From Phytophthora sp. 'mugwort' (Eukaryota; Oomycota; Peronosporomycetes; Peronosporales; Peronosporaceae), in contig JAUCEF010000016.1 in the NCBI GenBank assembly GCA_033558025.1, forward strand, positions 4,278,001 through 4,342,000: 64,000 nt of DNA. Reading direction: 5' to 3'. The position numbers and the translations under genes are program-made. Within the stretch, counting starts at the first letter, position 1; each line of letters opens with the position of its first letter. Below are positions 11,922 through 20,012 of the stretch, piece by piece. The notes beneath the pieces are model-generated. The model made no database searches and had not been told where the DNA came from. It was given only the letters and a program-made list of their open reading frames with translations.

Positions 11922-13549
11922 TGATGAAGTTCACCAAGGCAGCCTGCTCAAATGAAACTAGAACCACCGCAAGAGCAGTATCGACGTCCGTCCAATCTTC
12001 TGAGCCAGATGCAGATATAAATAGCAGCAAAGAAGACGTCGGCGACGACCCCTCGGTGCATTCACCACCAACACCTGTACGCCAAGTCGATATCATCACG
12101 GTCCCAAAGCCAAAGGGTCGAGGTAGAGCACGATCCAAAACCAAGCAGCTGCTCCAAACGAAGCTTACATCGGGACCAGATCGTCTAGCAGTACACAAGC
12201 ATCCAAGTGGTCTCTCTGTCCCGCTAGATCAGTTAGTAATTTGGGCACGAAACACCGCAAATATGAAGGATGTCGTGAAGATGATGGAGATATATCCAGT
12301 CCAGCTAGAAGACGCCTACCTGCGAGCACGTACAATCGAGTGTCGGTGAGAAGCCGTCCGTCCAGCAGACTACATGCACAACTTTGTCATTGCAATGGAT
12401 CTCACGCGATCAACGCAAGCTGCAACAACGACTGCAATGAACGGCAGAACTAACCCAACGAGCTTAATTACACAGTGAAGAAGCATGGCATCGTCCTTGG
12501 ACTCGTCGTGTTATCGATCCAAAGCTCTGGAAATTCAGCAGGTAAGGTTGCTTTACAGTTATGCTTGCTTTACAGTTATGCTTGCTTTAACGTTATGGTT
12601 GCTATAATTTTGTAAATTGCATCTAGCCAATACGTGCATTCTTTGCTTGAAGACCGAAAGTGACTGGAGCAAGATTGGCGAAAGATCAACTCGAATTAGC
12701 TCTTTTTGCAGGGGAGACGAAGACAAATGGCATTTCAGCGGATGACACGTGCAATGGTCATCGGGTCTTGCCAACGCGATTATCTCTAAGTTTACATCTA
12801 GTAGGTTGCGCACCGAATTTGTTACGATGTCTGGCGGTGGAATGATCAGTTTTGAAAACATTGTGGGCGGAATCTGCCGAGGGTGGCGGAATGATAGCAC
12901 CTTTGATTTCTGTTTAGAAACGATTGCAGCTTCGGTGGGAAATTGTTACGGGCTGTCGTCACTTACATGGACGGTTGGATGGCCAACGACACCGAAGACG
13001 TCACTAGCAGACATTAAATTTGTCATCCATCCTGTGAACTTAAACGCGAACCACTGGGATATCATTATCGTTCGGCTGACTTGTAAGAATATAACGAGAA
13101 ATTTGATCCGCGCGCATGTCTACATGTACGAGCCTTTTATTGATGATGAATACCACGATGACATGGAGAAGGTGTGGGAAGGAACCTCGAAGGACGAGGC
13201 CGACGAGGAAAGTACAGGAAAAGAGGGGCTTCGTAGTTTTATTGGGCGATGGCACAAAGCCTCGATGCCCAGGAGCAAGCTTTTCATTGATCCCGTCGAG
13301 TGGGTTGAACGCCCACAACAACCAGACGGAGCCAGTTGCGGCGTCTTGGTAGTAGCCCACGCACACAATTATCTTACTGGGAATGAGGAGCTGGAGAACC
13401 ACAATGTCTCCCCGAATGACGTCAAGATAATGCGTTTGCGGATTTTTGTTGTGGGTTATCACGCATCATTCGCAGGAACGACAAATGTCCGACTCCGATG
13501 CTATACGACAAGGAAGATTCACAAGAAACTTAGAAACGAGCCCAAGTAA
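11906..13549 (+). pseudogene. Ulp1-like (peptidase family C48) protein carried by the MULE
   Basis: The gene follows the transposase directly. Exon 1 (11906-12540 region) encodes a Ser-rich acidic stretch, a basic AT-hook-like KPKGRGRARSKTK, and ends before an intron at about 12541-12628. The second part (ORF 12749-13549, 266 residues) has the Ulp1/SENP signature: NHWDIIIV with catalytic His102 (codon 13052-13054) and QPDGASCGVLV with catalytic Cys197 (codon 13337-13339) and the oxyanion Gln before it. Ulp1 enzymes use a His-Asp-Cys triad; the expected Asp position reads Glu (YEPF, residue 128), so activity is doubtful. A frame change is needed between 12349 and the second ORF, so I call it a decayed or complex-spliced gene. 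Ulp1 proteases normally cut SUMO or related modifiers; the role in a transposon is unknown. Confidence 0.72.
12542..12612 (+). repeat. Cluster of GGTTGCT motifs inside the Ulp1-like gene intron
   Basis: Two exact GGTTGCT (12546-12552, 12597-12603) and two variants GCTTGCT (12563, 12580), spaced 17 bp apart, occur in the predicted intron. They are the reverse complement of the AGCAACC motifs at 10222-10292 and match the right end of the element (TATGGTTGCTTTAAGC near 14030). Confidence 0.7.
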
Positions 13550-13675
13550 CTAACTGAATTAAGATATTCCGTTGCACTTGCTAACCGTTCAGTCTGTTGA
13601 TCGCCATCTCGAACAGCATTCCAAAAGACATAGCATTTGAGCAGTGTTTCTATTGCCCAAAGCTGCTGCCAATGC

Positions 13676-13981
13676 TTAGCTGCGTTCTTCGTTCTCTTCA
13701 ATGACAGACAGCAACCCCAGCTGAAATCTCAATATATTCTCGAGATTCATGGTCATCTTCTCCAGCTTTTTCTTCATGTCAGCGAGCTCGTCGAGTCTTG
13801 CGCGTACCAGCTCCCGTGCCAGCGTTTTCTCGTACATTCTTGCGGCTCTACAGGATCTTTGCGGAAATTCATCAAGCATGTGGCATGAGGGGTTGTGTGT
13901 TGTACACACATCTGTGTGCAGTGCATGCATTTGGTGTGTCCTGAATTTAGAGATGACTGGTGACGAAGACGACGTTTCCAT
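13676..13981 (-). CDS. Small coiled-coil ORF in the MULE tail, hypothetical
   Basis: A 101-residue ORF on the strand opposite to the transposase. Residues ~48-95 are rich in Glu, Lys, Leu and Arg with heptad-like spacing (ARELVRARLDELADMKKKLEKM), suggesting a coiled coil. I recognise no family. Its place between the Ulp1-like gene and the right end makes it element cargo, or a chance ORF. No promoter evidence is visible. Confidence 0.3.
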   Translation of the reverse strand: METSSSSPVISKFRTHQMHALHTDVCTTHNPSCHMLDEFPQRSCRAARMYEKTLARELVRARLDELADMKKKLEKMTMNLENILRFQLGLLSVIEENEERS

Positions 13982-14028
13982 GTAATTTACGCTCCCTCCT
14001 AATAAATTACCGGCATCCAGCTGTTTTT

Positions 14029-14110
14029 ATGGTTGCTTTAAGCGGTAAGGTTGCTGTATTTCTTGTCGTAGTGTCGTATTATGGTTACTGTAACGTCATT
14101 CGTTCTCGAC
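14029..14110 (+). repeat. Right end of the MULE and right target-site duplication
   Basis: TATGGTTGCTTTAAGCGG and GGTTGCTG near 14030-14055 are subterminal motif copies. TTATGGTTACTGTAAC at 14079-14094 is the inverted partner of the left end. GTTCTCGAC at 14102-14110 duplicates 7798-7806. The ABCG coding sequence resumes immediately afterwards. Confidence 0.85.
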
Positions 14111-14705
14111 GGATCGTTCTGCGTTCTACCGCGAATGGGCTGTGCAGACATACAACTCGCTATGGTACTTTATGGCGACAACTATGATGGAGATCCCGTA
14201 TGTGTTCGGTCAGTCTCTTCTTTTCATTGTGATATTTTACCCGATGATGGGCTTCCAGGGCTTCACGACGGCGGTGCTGTACTGGATGCATATATCGCTA
14301 TTCGTCTTGGGACAAATGTACTTTGCACAGCTACTGATCCACGCGTTCCCGAGTATCGAGGTAGCTGCTGTCATGGGTGCGCTGATCAATTCGATCTTCT
14401 TGCTGTTCGCCGGCTTCAATCCGCCTGCGTCATCGATCCCTGAAGGCTACAAGTGGCTGTACACGATTGTGCCTCAGAGGTTCTCGATTTCGATCTTGTC
14501 GGCTCTGGTCTTCTGTGACTGCCCTCAAGAGCCGACGTGGAACGAGTTGTTGAATCAGTACGAGAACGTGGGCACGAACCTTGGTTGCCAGCCGCTTACA
14601 GGCACGCCGGTCACAATTTCTCACACGACGGTGAAGGGGTACATCGAGTCCATCTTCAAGTATAAATACGAGACCGCTGGGCCAACTTTGGCTGTGCTCG
14701 TGACG
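14102..14705 (+). pseudogene. Truncated ABCG/PDR transporter copy, segment 2
   Basis: Continues the ABCG copy after the MULE and matches about 49522-50122 of the intact gene, covering most of the second membrane block up to near the last helix. It is almost identical to the parent; one visible change turns a Val-Val pair into Met-Met (ATMMEIPYVF). Indels appear near 14665 (the YKYE region) and the reading frame then runs into unrelated sequence at about 14705. Not functional. Confidence 0.93.
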
Positions 14706-14734
14706 TATTCGCACCATCGACACCAATAGCTCCC

Positions 14735-15322
14735 GTGCGTCAAAATACATGGAAACAATCGCTTTCGCTGCATTTACTTCCTTCGATGGCGTCCTCTCCA
14801 CCAGTCAAGCGAATGTGCTTCGCGATGTTGCTCTATCTCGTCAGCGTCTTTGTGTCAAGTGTGGTCGAACTCTACCGTCGTAAAACAGGGATGAGTCCTC
14901 ACGTGCTGCCACGCAGTTGTGGAACTGTACACTCGGAGTTTTCGTTCCTATGGACATCTCCGTACGTGGTGCTGCTGGGTGCATCGGATGCGCTCTTCCG
15001 TGTGAGCTTACAGGAAGCGTGTCATGATCTAGCGCGAGGTTCCTTTGCTTCCAAGTCGTCACTCCCGTCTCGTCGCTGGACTGGTACAGTGCAAGGCGCC
15101 ATCTCGTTAGCTGAAGCTCTGGGCTACACCACCGCTCTCTCCCTTGTGGCAGTGGTATCAAGATGGCTCTTTCAGCCACAACCTACAGACATGGCTCTGC
15201 TCTTTTTGCTGCTCACGACGGTGGTAGCACTGACACATGCGGTGCTCAACCGGGTCGCAGTTCGAGCACAAGCTTATCGACGTTTGTACTTCCCCAGACG
15301 ACGTTGCAATTCGACGAGTTAG
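14735..15322 (+). pseudogene. C-terminal fragment of a POT/PTR-like (MFS) transporter
   Basis: A 195-residue ORF. Hydrophobic helices are seen at ~25-47 (AMLLYLVSVFVSSVVEL), ~70-90 (WTSPYVVLLGASDALFRVSL), ~123-145 and ~150-170. The segment FSFLWTSPYVVLLGASDALF resembles the WQxPQYVLIGxAEV block before the last helices of proton-dependent oligopeptide transporters. A full POT protein has about 12 helices and 500 residues, so this is only the C-terminal third, and the N-terminal part is not found upstream. The ORF sits entirely within the block that interrupts the ABCG copy. The homology call is from memory of the family pattern and should be tested by search. Confidence 0.5.
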
Positions 15323-15451
15323 TTAAAGCGACAAGAGAATGAGATCCACACGGTAGACATGCAAATTATTTATTCCAACACGATCTGGAGGGTGTCCGTC
15401 AAAGAATTTTTCATAAAACTAGCCTGTGCACATGCATACATTGAGCGTCAC

Positions 15452-15838
15452 TTACAGCCATGGGTACCACGTCGGATACATTTCCTGCTGGCGTTCAGGG
15501 CTTGAAGCAATCTCCAGCACTTCCTGCACACTTTTGCCTCGCGAAGACTCGCCATTCTCCTTCTTCAATGATACACCGCGGATCCTTTCAAGCACAAGAC
15601 TCACGTTAGCTTCCACACGCTGTTGCACTTGAGACTCCACACGGCGTTGCGACAAAGCAGGTGAAGCCGGGCCTGACGATCCGCCAGGCGACGACGTGCG
15701 TCCAGCAGCTTGCGGATCCAGAGATAACAGTCGTGTCTTGGACGCATGCCACGACAGCAAGTCGTCCCTGAAGAAGAGACACAACTGGTTGCTCAGGATA
15801 TCCTCCTCGCTCATAAGAGCTTCGGCAGCGGCTGTCAT
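15452..15838 (-). CDS. Hypothetical protein, 128 residues
   Basis: Complete ORF convergent with the POT-like fragment. The ATG lies 8 bases from the point where ABCG sequence resumes. The first 40 residues look folded (EEDILSNQLCLFFRDDLLSW), the middle is Gly/Ser/Pro-rich, and residues 63-95 are helical and charged with a possible coiled coil. It ends in an aromatic tail YPTWYPWL. There is no signal peptide or membrane segment. I do not recognise the family. It may be a gene or gene end transported with the POT-like fragment. Confidence 0.4.
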   Translation of the reverse strand: MTAAAEALMSEEDILSNQLCLFFRDDLLSWHASKTRLLSLDPQAAGRTSSPGGSSGPASPALSQRRVESQVQQRVEANVSLVLERIRGVSLKKENGESSRGKSVQEVLEIASSPERQQEMYPTWYPWL

Positions 15839-15845
15839 CCCAACG

Positions 15846-16080
15846 CGACGATTATCATCTTCCGCATCTTGTCAATGCTGTCGCTGCGTTACATCAATCA
15901 CACGAAGAGATAGATAAATAATAGGTGGAAATATTGCATAGCAGGCTACCAACAAAACGATTAGAAAAGCAAACAATCAGCTTTATTTTATACCTTGGTA
16001 TGCAAGCTAATGCGGACTGAATGCCTGACTAGGGTGTAGAAAGTAGTGTGGTGTTTGTGATGTTGCGACCAGTAGTGTTA
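15846..16080 (+). pseudogene. Truncated ABCG/PDR transporter copy, segment 3 and 3' flank
   Basis: CGATTATCATCTTCCGCATC and the following sequence to the stop codon near 15912 match the last 22 codons of the intact transporter (RYINHTKR-stop). The non-coding sequence after the stop still resembles the 3' flank of the intact gene to about 16080, for example AAAACGATTAGAA at both loci and the ATGCGGACTG block. The original duplication therefore included the 3' untranslated region and was a DNA-level duplication. Confidence 0.85.
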
Positions 16081-16142
16081 TCGTTGTATCTTGCTCAGTA
16101 GCAGTGACTCCAAAATGATTCGCTTGACATCAACCATGAAGC

Positions 16143-16634
16143 TTAGCGGTTTCTGTCCGCAAGTTTCGTGTAACCATTCGCACGGAGCCAGACCTCATAC
16201 TTGTTAATGTATCTCTTGAACCCCGATGGTAATGACCACCAGCCAGTTCCAGACATTCTCGCCCACAAATCAGCCTGGAGCTTCGTTGAAGTTTTCCCCT
16301 CTTCGGCCATCTTCTTAAATTTGCGTTCACGTGTGTTTTTGTGCCACGCTGTCAGTCTAGCTTGATAACCTCTGAGCGCCTCCGTGATTTTCCTTATCAG
16401 TGCGGGCACTCGCTCTTCAGCTGCAGTCCCCTCCTTCACTTCCTCTGTGTTCTGGCTTAGGCCCTGTAATAGCCGCTTCCCATCGTTGAAATTGGTGTTA
16501 TCAGCAAGGCCCCGGAACGCCAACTTGGTATACGACGGGCGCTGGAGCGATTTATTCGTGTCGCCTGATGCTGCCTCACAATTGGAAAGGAAGATGACAA
16601 ACGTCGCAAGTAAAAACAACAGAAGCAGACGCAT
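16143..16634 (-). CDS. Candidate secreted RxLR-class effector (RxLQ variant with EER)
   Basis: Intact 163-residue ORF. A strong signal peptide covers residues 1-21 (Leu/Phe-rich core ending in NCEA). After it comes a short polar region, then the RxLR-position motif in variant form R54-L-L-Q57, then acidic residues and EER at 73-75. This order is that of oomycete RxLR effectors, which are secreted and in many cases act inside plant cells. The C-terminal part (about 80-163) is helical and rich in Lys, Trp and Tyr, with an ending FKRYINKYEVWL that resembles a WY/Y-type motif, though I cannot assign a formal WY fold. Small, intron-less and alone in a transposon-rich region, as such genes usually are. 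It starts about 60 bases downstream of the 3' flank of the duplicated ABCG copy. Host target unknown. Confidence 0.78.
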   Translation of the reverse strand: MRLLLLFLLATFVIFLSNCEAASGDTNKSLQRPSYTKLAFRGLADNTNFNDGKRLLQGLSQNTEEVKEGTAAEERVPALIRKITEALRGYQARLTAWHKNTRERKFKKMAEEGKTSTKLQADLWARMSGTGWWSLPSGFKRYINKYEVWLRANGYTKLADRNR

Positions 16635-16685
16635 TTTAAATCTTCAACTCGTAGCTGTCTGCTGCCCAGCGAAATTTAAACTGTA

Positions 16686-17785
16686 ATGCTTGGATCGGTG
16701 CGCGGGGAGCCCCAGGGAGACCCGCCCATGTTATCCAATAGTATCCGACCAATACATGTTACCGGTACCGTACGATTGTATCTGCTATACAGAAATAAAT
16801 TATCTTCAGCTTTGAAGCTTTACGCTGGCTCTGAAAGAGCAGCTGTGGGTATCGGCAAAAGAAGAAGATGGGACAGATAACTAGGCTATAAGGGATGTGC
16901 AAAGTTTCCTTAGTTTACTATAAAATTTAAGCAAAGCTTATGATATTAACAAATGACAGATGACCCCCTGGCTTATCATAGAGCCGGGGTTTATTCTGCT
17001 ATAAAGGTATTCATCCCGATAAATAGTACTTAAGTCTTAGCATACAGAATTGACCATCGACGTTGCTAATGTTGTACAGTAGGGATCTACGCTTCGAGCG
17101 GCTTCAAGAGGAGATCAATGGAGAAGATGCAAACACCATTTACTGTTTATTAATACGTTTCTTTCCAGGCTGTCTACTACAAAACAAATACAAACTCTAT
17201 ACCCCAAATGTGTTTTCATTAGACTTCTACAATTTAGACATGCAATTTCGGAAAATATATAAAAATTGTCCTGTTGACGAAGTATTTTTTTGTATGCAGT
17301 CATTTGCATTGGCTTGGGGAACATTGGCACGACTGAGGTGAGTTACTCCACGTTACTTGAGTATTGGGCGAGTAAACCTGTGAGAGCACAAATGCACGAG
17401 TACCGAAGAGGTGTACAGACAACGACTAAAAAGGCCTACATAGTATAGTCACCGGACAAGAAAAACTCGGCATCGACTAAAATCAGGATTGGATTGGATG
17501 AAATGACGTCCAGTCGGATAACAAAAAGACTGACTTGTTCGATAATTAAATAAACCTCGTTGTTTTTGATTGGTTTAAAATATATGCTCTAGAGCCTTTT
17601 TTGGCTATTTTATGAACGCGATTTTACTATGGGATGAACGCGAGTTTTCCGTTGCCAGCTTTTTTAGCCACTATTCCGGTACATCCGTGCCTAGATAAAT
17701 AAGGTACAGCTCTTACCGAGGTGCTGGAAATCATATGGAAGTACACACAGTGCAGCGAAGAAGAGCTTCTTTCGTCTATTCGAGA
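16686..17785. other. AT-rich stretch without a recognised gene
   Basis: Upstream side of the effector gene. A 92-codon ORF at 17063-17341 has no recognisable motif and a composition expected by chance in AT-rich DNA. I see no RNA gene or clear core promoter element here. Confidence 0.5.
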
Positions 17786-18079
17786 TCAAACTGCGTGTCC
17801 AAGACTAACGTCAATTGGTAGATCGAACAGAACTCGAATTGTCGCTGTAGGAGATGCAGCGCTATGAATGAGACAATCTCTCATGTGGAAAGTAACATGG
17901 GGATACTTCCGACCAGCCAAAGTCACGTTGGGAGGATCATCTGGGAAGAACGCACCGTTCGGCAGCGCTTGGATCATCGTCTTGTAGCCCAACAGGACGA
18001 GAGGAACAACACATTCCACGTACTCGACTAGCGCCACATACTCGCAGTGGAAAAGTAATTGTAAACCTTGTACTGCCAT
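17786..18079 (-). pseudogene. Fragment of a conserved oomycete membrane protein (tentative)
   Basis: A 97-residue ORF whose first half reads LFHCEYVALVEYVECVVPLV followed by LLGYKTMIQALPN. This block resembles one I associate with large oomycete multi-pass membrane proteins of unknown function. One or two hydrophobic segments are visible. It is far shorter than those proteins and has no continuation on either side, so it is probably a gene fragment. Confidence 0.3.
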
Positions 18080-18392
18080 TTATTTGAACGAGAATGAGCT
18101 CTGGGCGTGAGGCTTATTGGATGGGGAGTCTTGGGAACTTCTACGAGGACGAGCCGCGACTTGGTCGCTGGAATTAACGAACTTGGTGATACTGAAGCTG
18201 GTCGAGCTAATTAGCTACCAGGGTTTCCAGTTTGGTCGTCGCCATTTCCTGATTATCTCAATTGGGTGACGTATGCAGGCCCAGAGACGGTCATCCAGCA
18301 GGCGAACGGTAGTGTGAGCTTTCGGGTCGCAAGATTGCTTAGCGCAGCGGAATCAACCCCTCCCTACAAGAGCGGTTGACTTTGTTTGTGAT
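18080..18392. other. No gene seen
   Basis: Fragmentary coding-like sequence with stops in all frames. No repeat or RNA feature recognised. Confidence 0.5.
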
Positions 18393-19680
18393 TTGGTGGC
18401 TGTCGTCCGTTTGTCAAATACACAAAGCTGTCTGGTAGCACTGGCGCTAGCCACTCTTCAAATTCCCCAGGATCTGGGAAGAGGATTTGATCAAGAGGAC
18501 CCGGATCAGCGAAGCGCTGAACCGACGCCACAGCGGAGGGGCTGCAGTCTGGAAGGACCAATACAACCAACCATGGGTACCAAGCCACCCACCGATAGCG
18601 TGAGGAGGCACGTGATACGCTGTGACGGGTCGGACACTGAGACAGGAATGACATCAGCGCTAGATGTCGGAGAGGGGGGAATATCACGTGGCCCACACGA
18701 AGAATCTTCTCGGGAATTGCGACGCGCTCTCACACTCCAGCCGCAGTGACGACACCATCGGACGCGCAGCGAGGGAGGAACGACAGAGTTAGCGTCAGCA
18801 GCAAGGAGGCAGAGGACCAAGGGAGCAGTGCACCAGCCAAGACTCGATCGTACCGGAAACTCAGCAGTCGCAACCACCGGAGGAACATGACGATGGCGTT
18901 GCAGACGCCAGCAACACATCGGCAAGAAGGACAACTGAGGCATCTGAAGGCGGATCGGCAAGAAAGGAGATTCCGGACTCCACGGACCAGGGGAAAGAAC
19001 TACCGCAGACACGAGAGCACTCCCAACAAGCCAACAGCCGGCAGAAGTGGGGCCAGAGGAGATGTTTAAGGCAGTGGTCGAGGAAATGAAGGCAGCTCCA
19101 TCTCCAGCTCAAGTGGAAGCTTGGAAATAACAGTAGCAGAATTGTTTGCCAAGGTGTTCTACACGGTACAAGCGAAGAGGGAACAAGTGACACCAAGTAA
19201 ACAGCGGTACCCAAAGCGAAGAGGAGCAGAGTTCTCTCAACTGCTGAACTTCTTCGAACAGGCTTGCGTAGTAGATGAACGCTCGTATGACCAATGGTGT
19301 CAGGATGGGACATCAATCAACCATGACATTTACAACACCGCGTGGAAATTGTCAACAATCCTGGAAAGTATGACAAGTAAGGTGAAATGGGCGAGGATGC
19401 CAGTGGTGAATCAGTGCTCAGCGAAGGTACGGGAAGTGGTGAGCAGGACGGAGGCCAACGGCATGGCAGCGGGTAGGCCACGTTCATGCAATTTATGTTC
19501 GACCCAGAAAAATACTCGGCACCGGATATAAAGCGCCTGAGGAGAATCTGCGAACAGGAGGATGGGACCAGAACGGGACGGTGCCTACAGGACGGCACGG
19601 ATGATAAATGGAACATCATCCAAGGGCTAGCAGAAGGGCATATGAGACCGCGTCAAACGAAAGTATGCTTACGAACCTAA
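18393..19680 (+). pseudogene. Decayed charged ORFs, possibly retroelement gag/ORF1
   Basis: Consecutive plus-strand ORFs (18393-18749, 18746-19069, 19121-19531, 19486-19680) appear to be pieces of one gene separated by frameshifts. The first parts are Arg/Ser/Glu-rich and disordered. The later part (VAELFAKVFYTVQAKREQ, and FDPEKYSAPDIKRLRRICEQ) looks like a folded helical domain. No zinc knuckle or RT motif is present. It could be a gag or LINE ORF1 remnant, but I have no diagnostic motif. Confidence 0.35.
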
Positions 19681-19821
19681 GTACGAATCGCGATTGAAGC
19701 ACATCAACGGAAAGAGGGGCGTCTCCTCTTTCTTGTGATGTCTTCGGAGCTAAGAGAAGTTGAGAACTCGCCAAGCACCGATCGTCTCAGAAAAGTATTG
19801 TCCTCAAAAACCAACTTTTTC

Positions 19822-19861
<40 letters not shown>

Positions 19862-20012
19862 GTTTGGTTTTTCATTCTGAATCGATTGGGCCTATTCCCG
19901 TACGCTGATTCGGTCTCGTTCCTGTTCAAAATTTGGTGCTTGTGTTGCGATCTCAAAATGTCAGGTGTATAATTTGGCCAGAATGTCGAATTTTGGAAAA
20001 TGTACCAAAGCA
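19681..20012. other. Non-coding stretch with a TA microsatellite
   Basis: No gene seen. It contains a run of 9 A followed by an alternating TA tract at 19830-19855 (about 13 TA units). Confidence 0.7.
19830..19855. repeat. (TA)n microsatellite
   Basis: About 13 uninterrupted TA units directly after a 9-base A run at 19822-19830. Confidence 0.95.

Larger units (their letters stand above)
7807..14101 (+). mobile_element. Mutator-like (MULE) transposon carrying a Ulp1-like protease gene
   Basis: A 6295-bp insertion that splits the ABCG copy. The ABCG sequence on the two sides joins seamlessly once a single copy of the 9-bp target duplication is removed. Ends carry short imperfect inverted repeats. 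Contents in order: an untranslated leader (about 7860-8710), a multi-exon MULE transposase remnant, a C48/Ulp1-like ORF, and a tail with a small opposite-strand coiled-coil ORF. Several in-frame stops mean it is no longer autonomous. MULEs that carry Ulp1-type proteases are known from plants; whether this oomycete family is described I cannot say. Confidence 0.85.

Noticed and set aside
17063..17341. A 92-residue protein upstream of the effector
   Set aside because: AT-rich, no motif, no start context, and length expected by chance.
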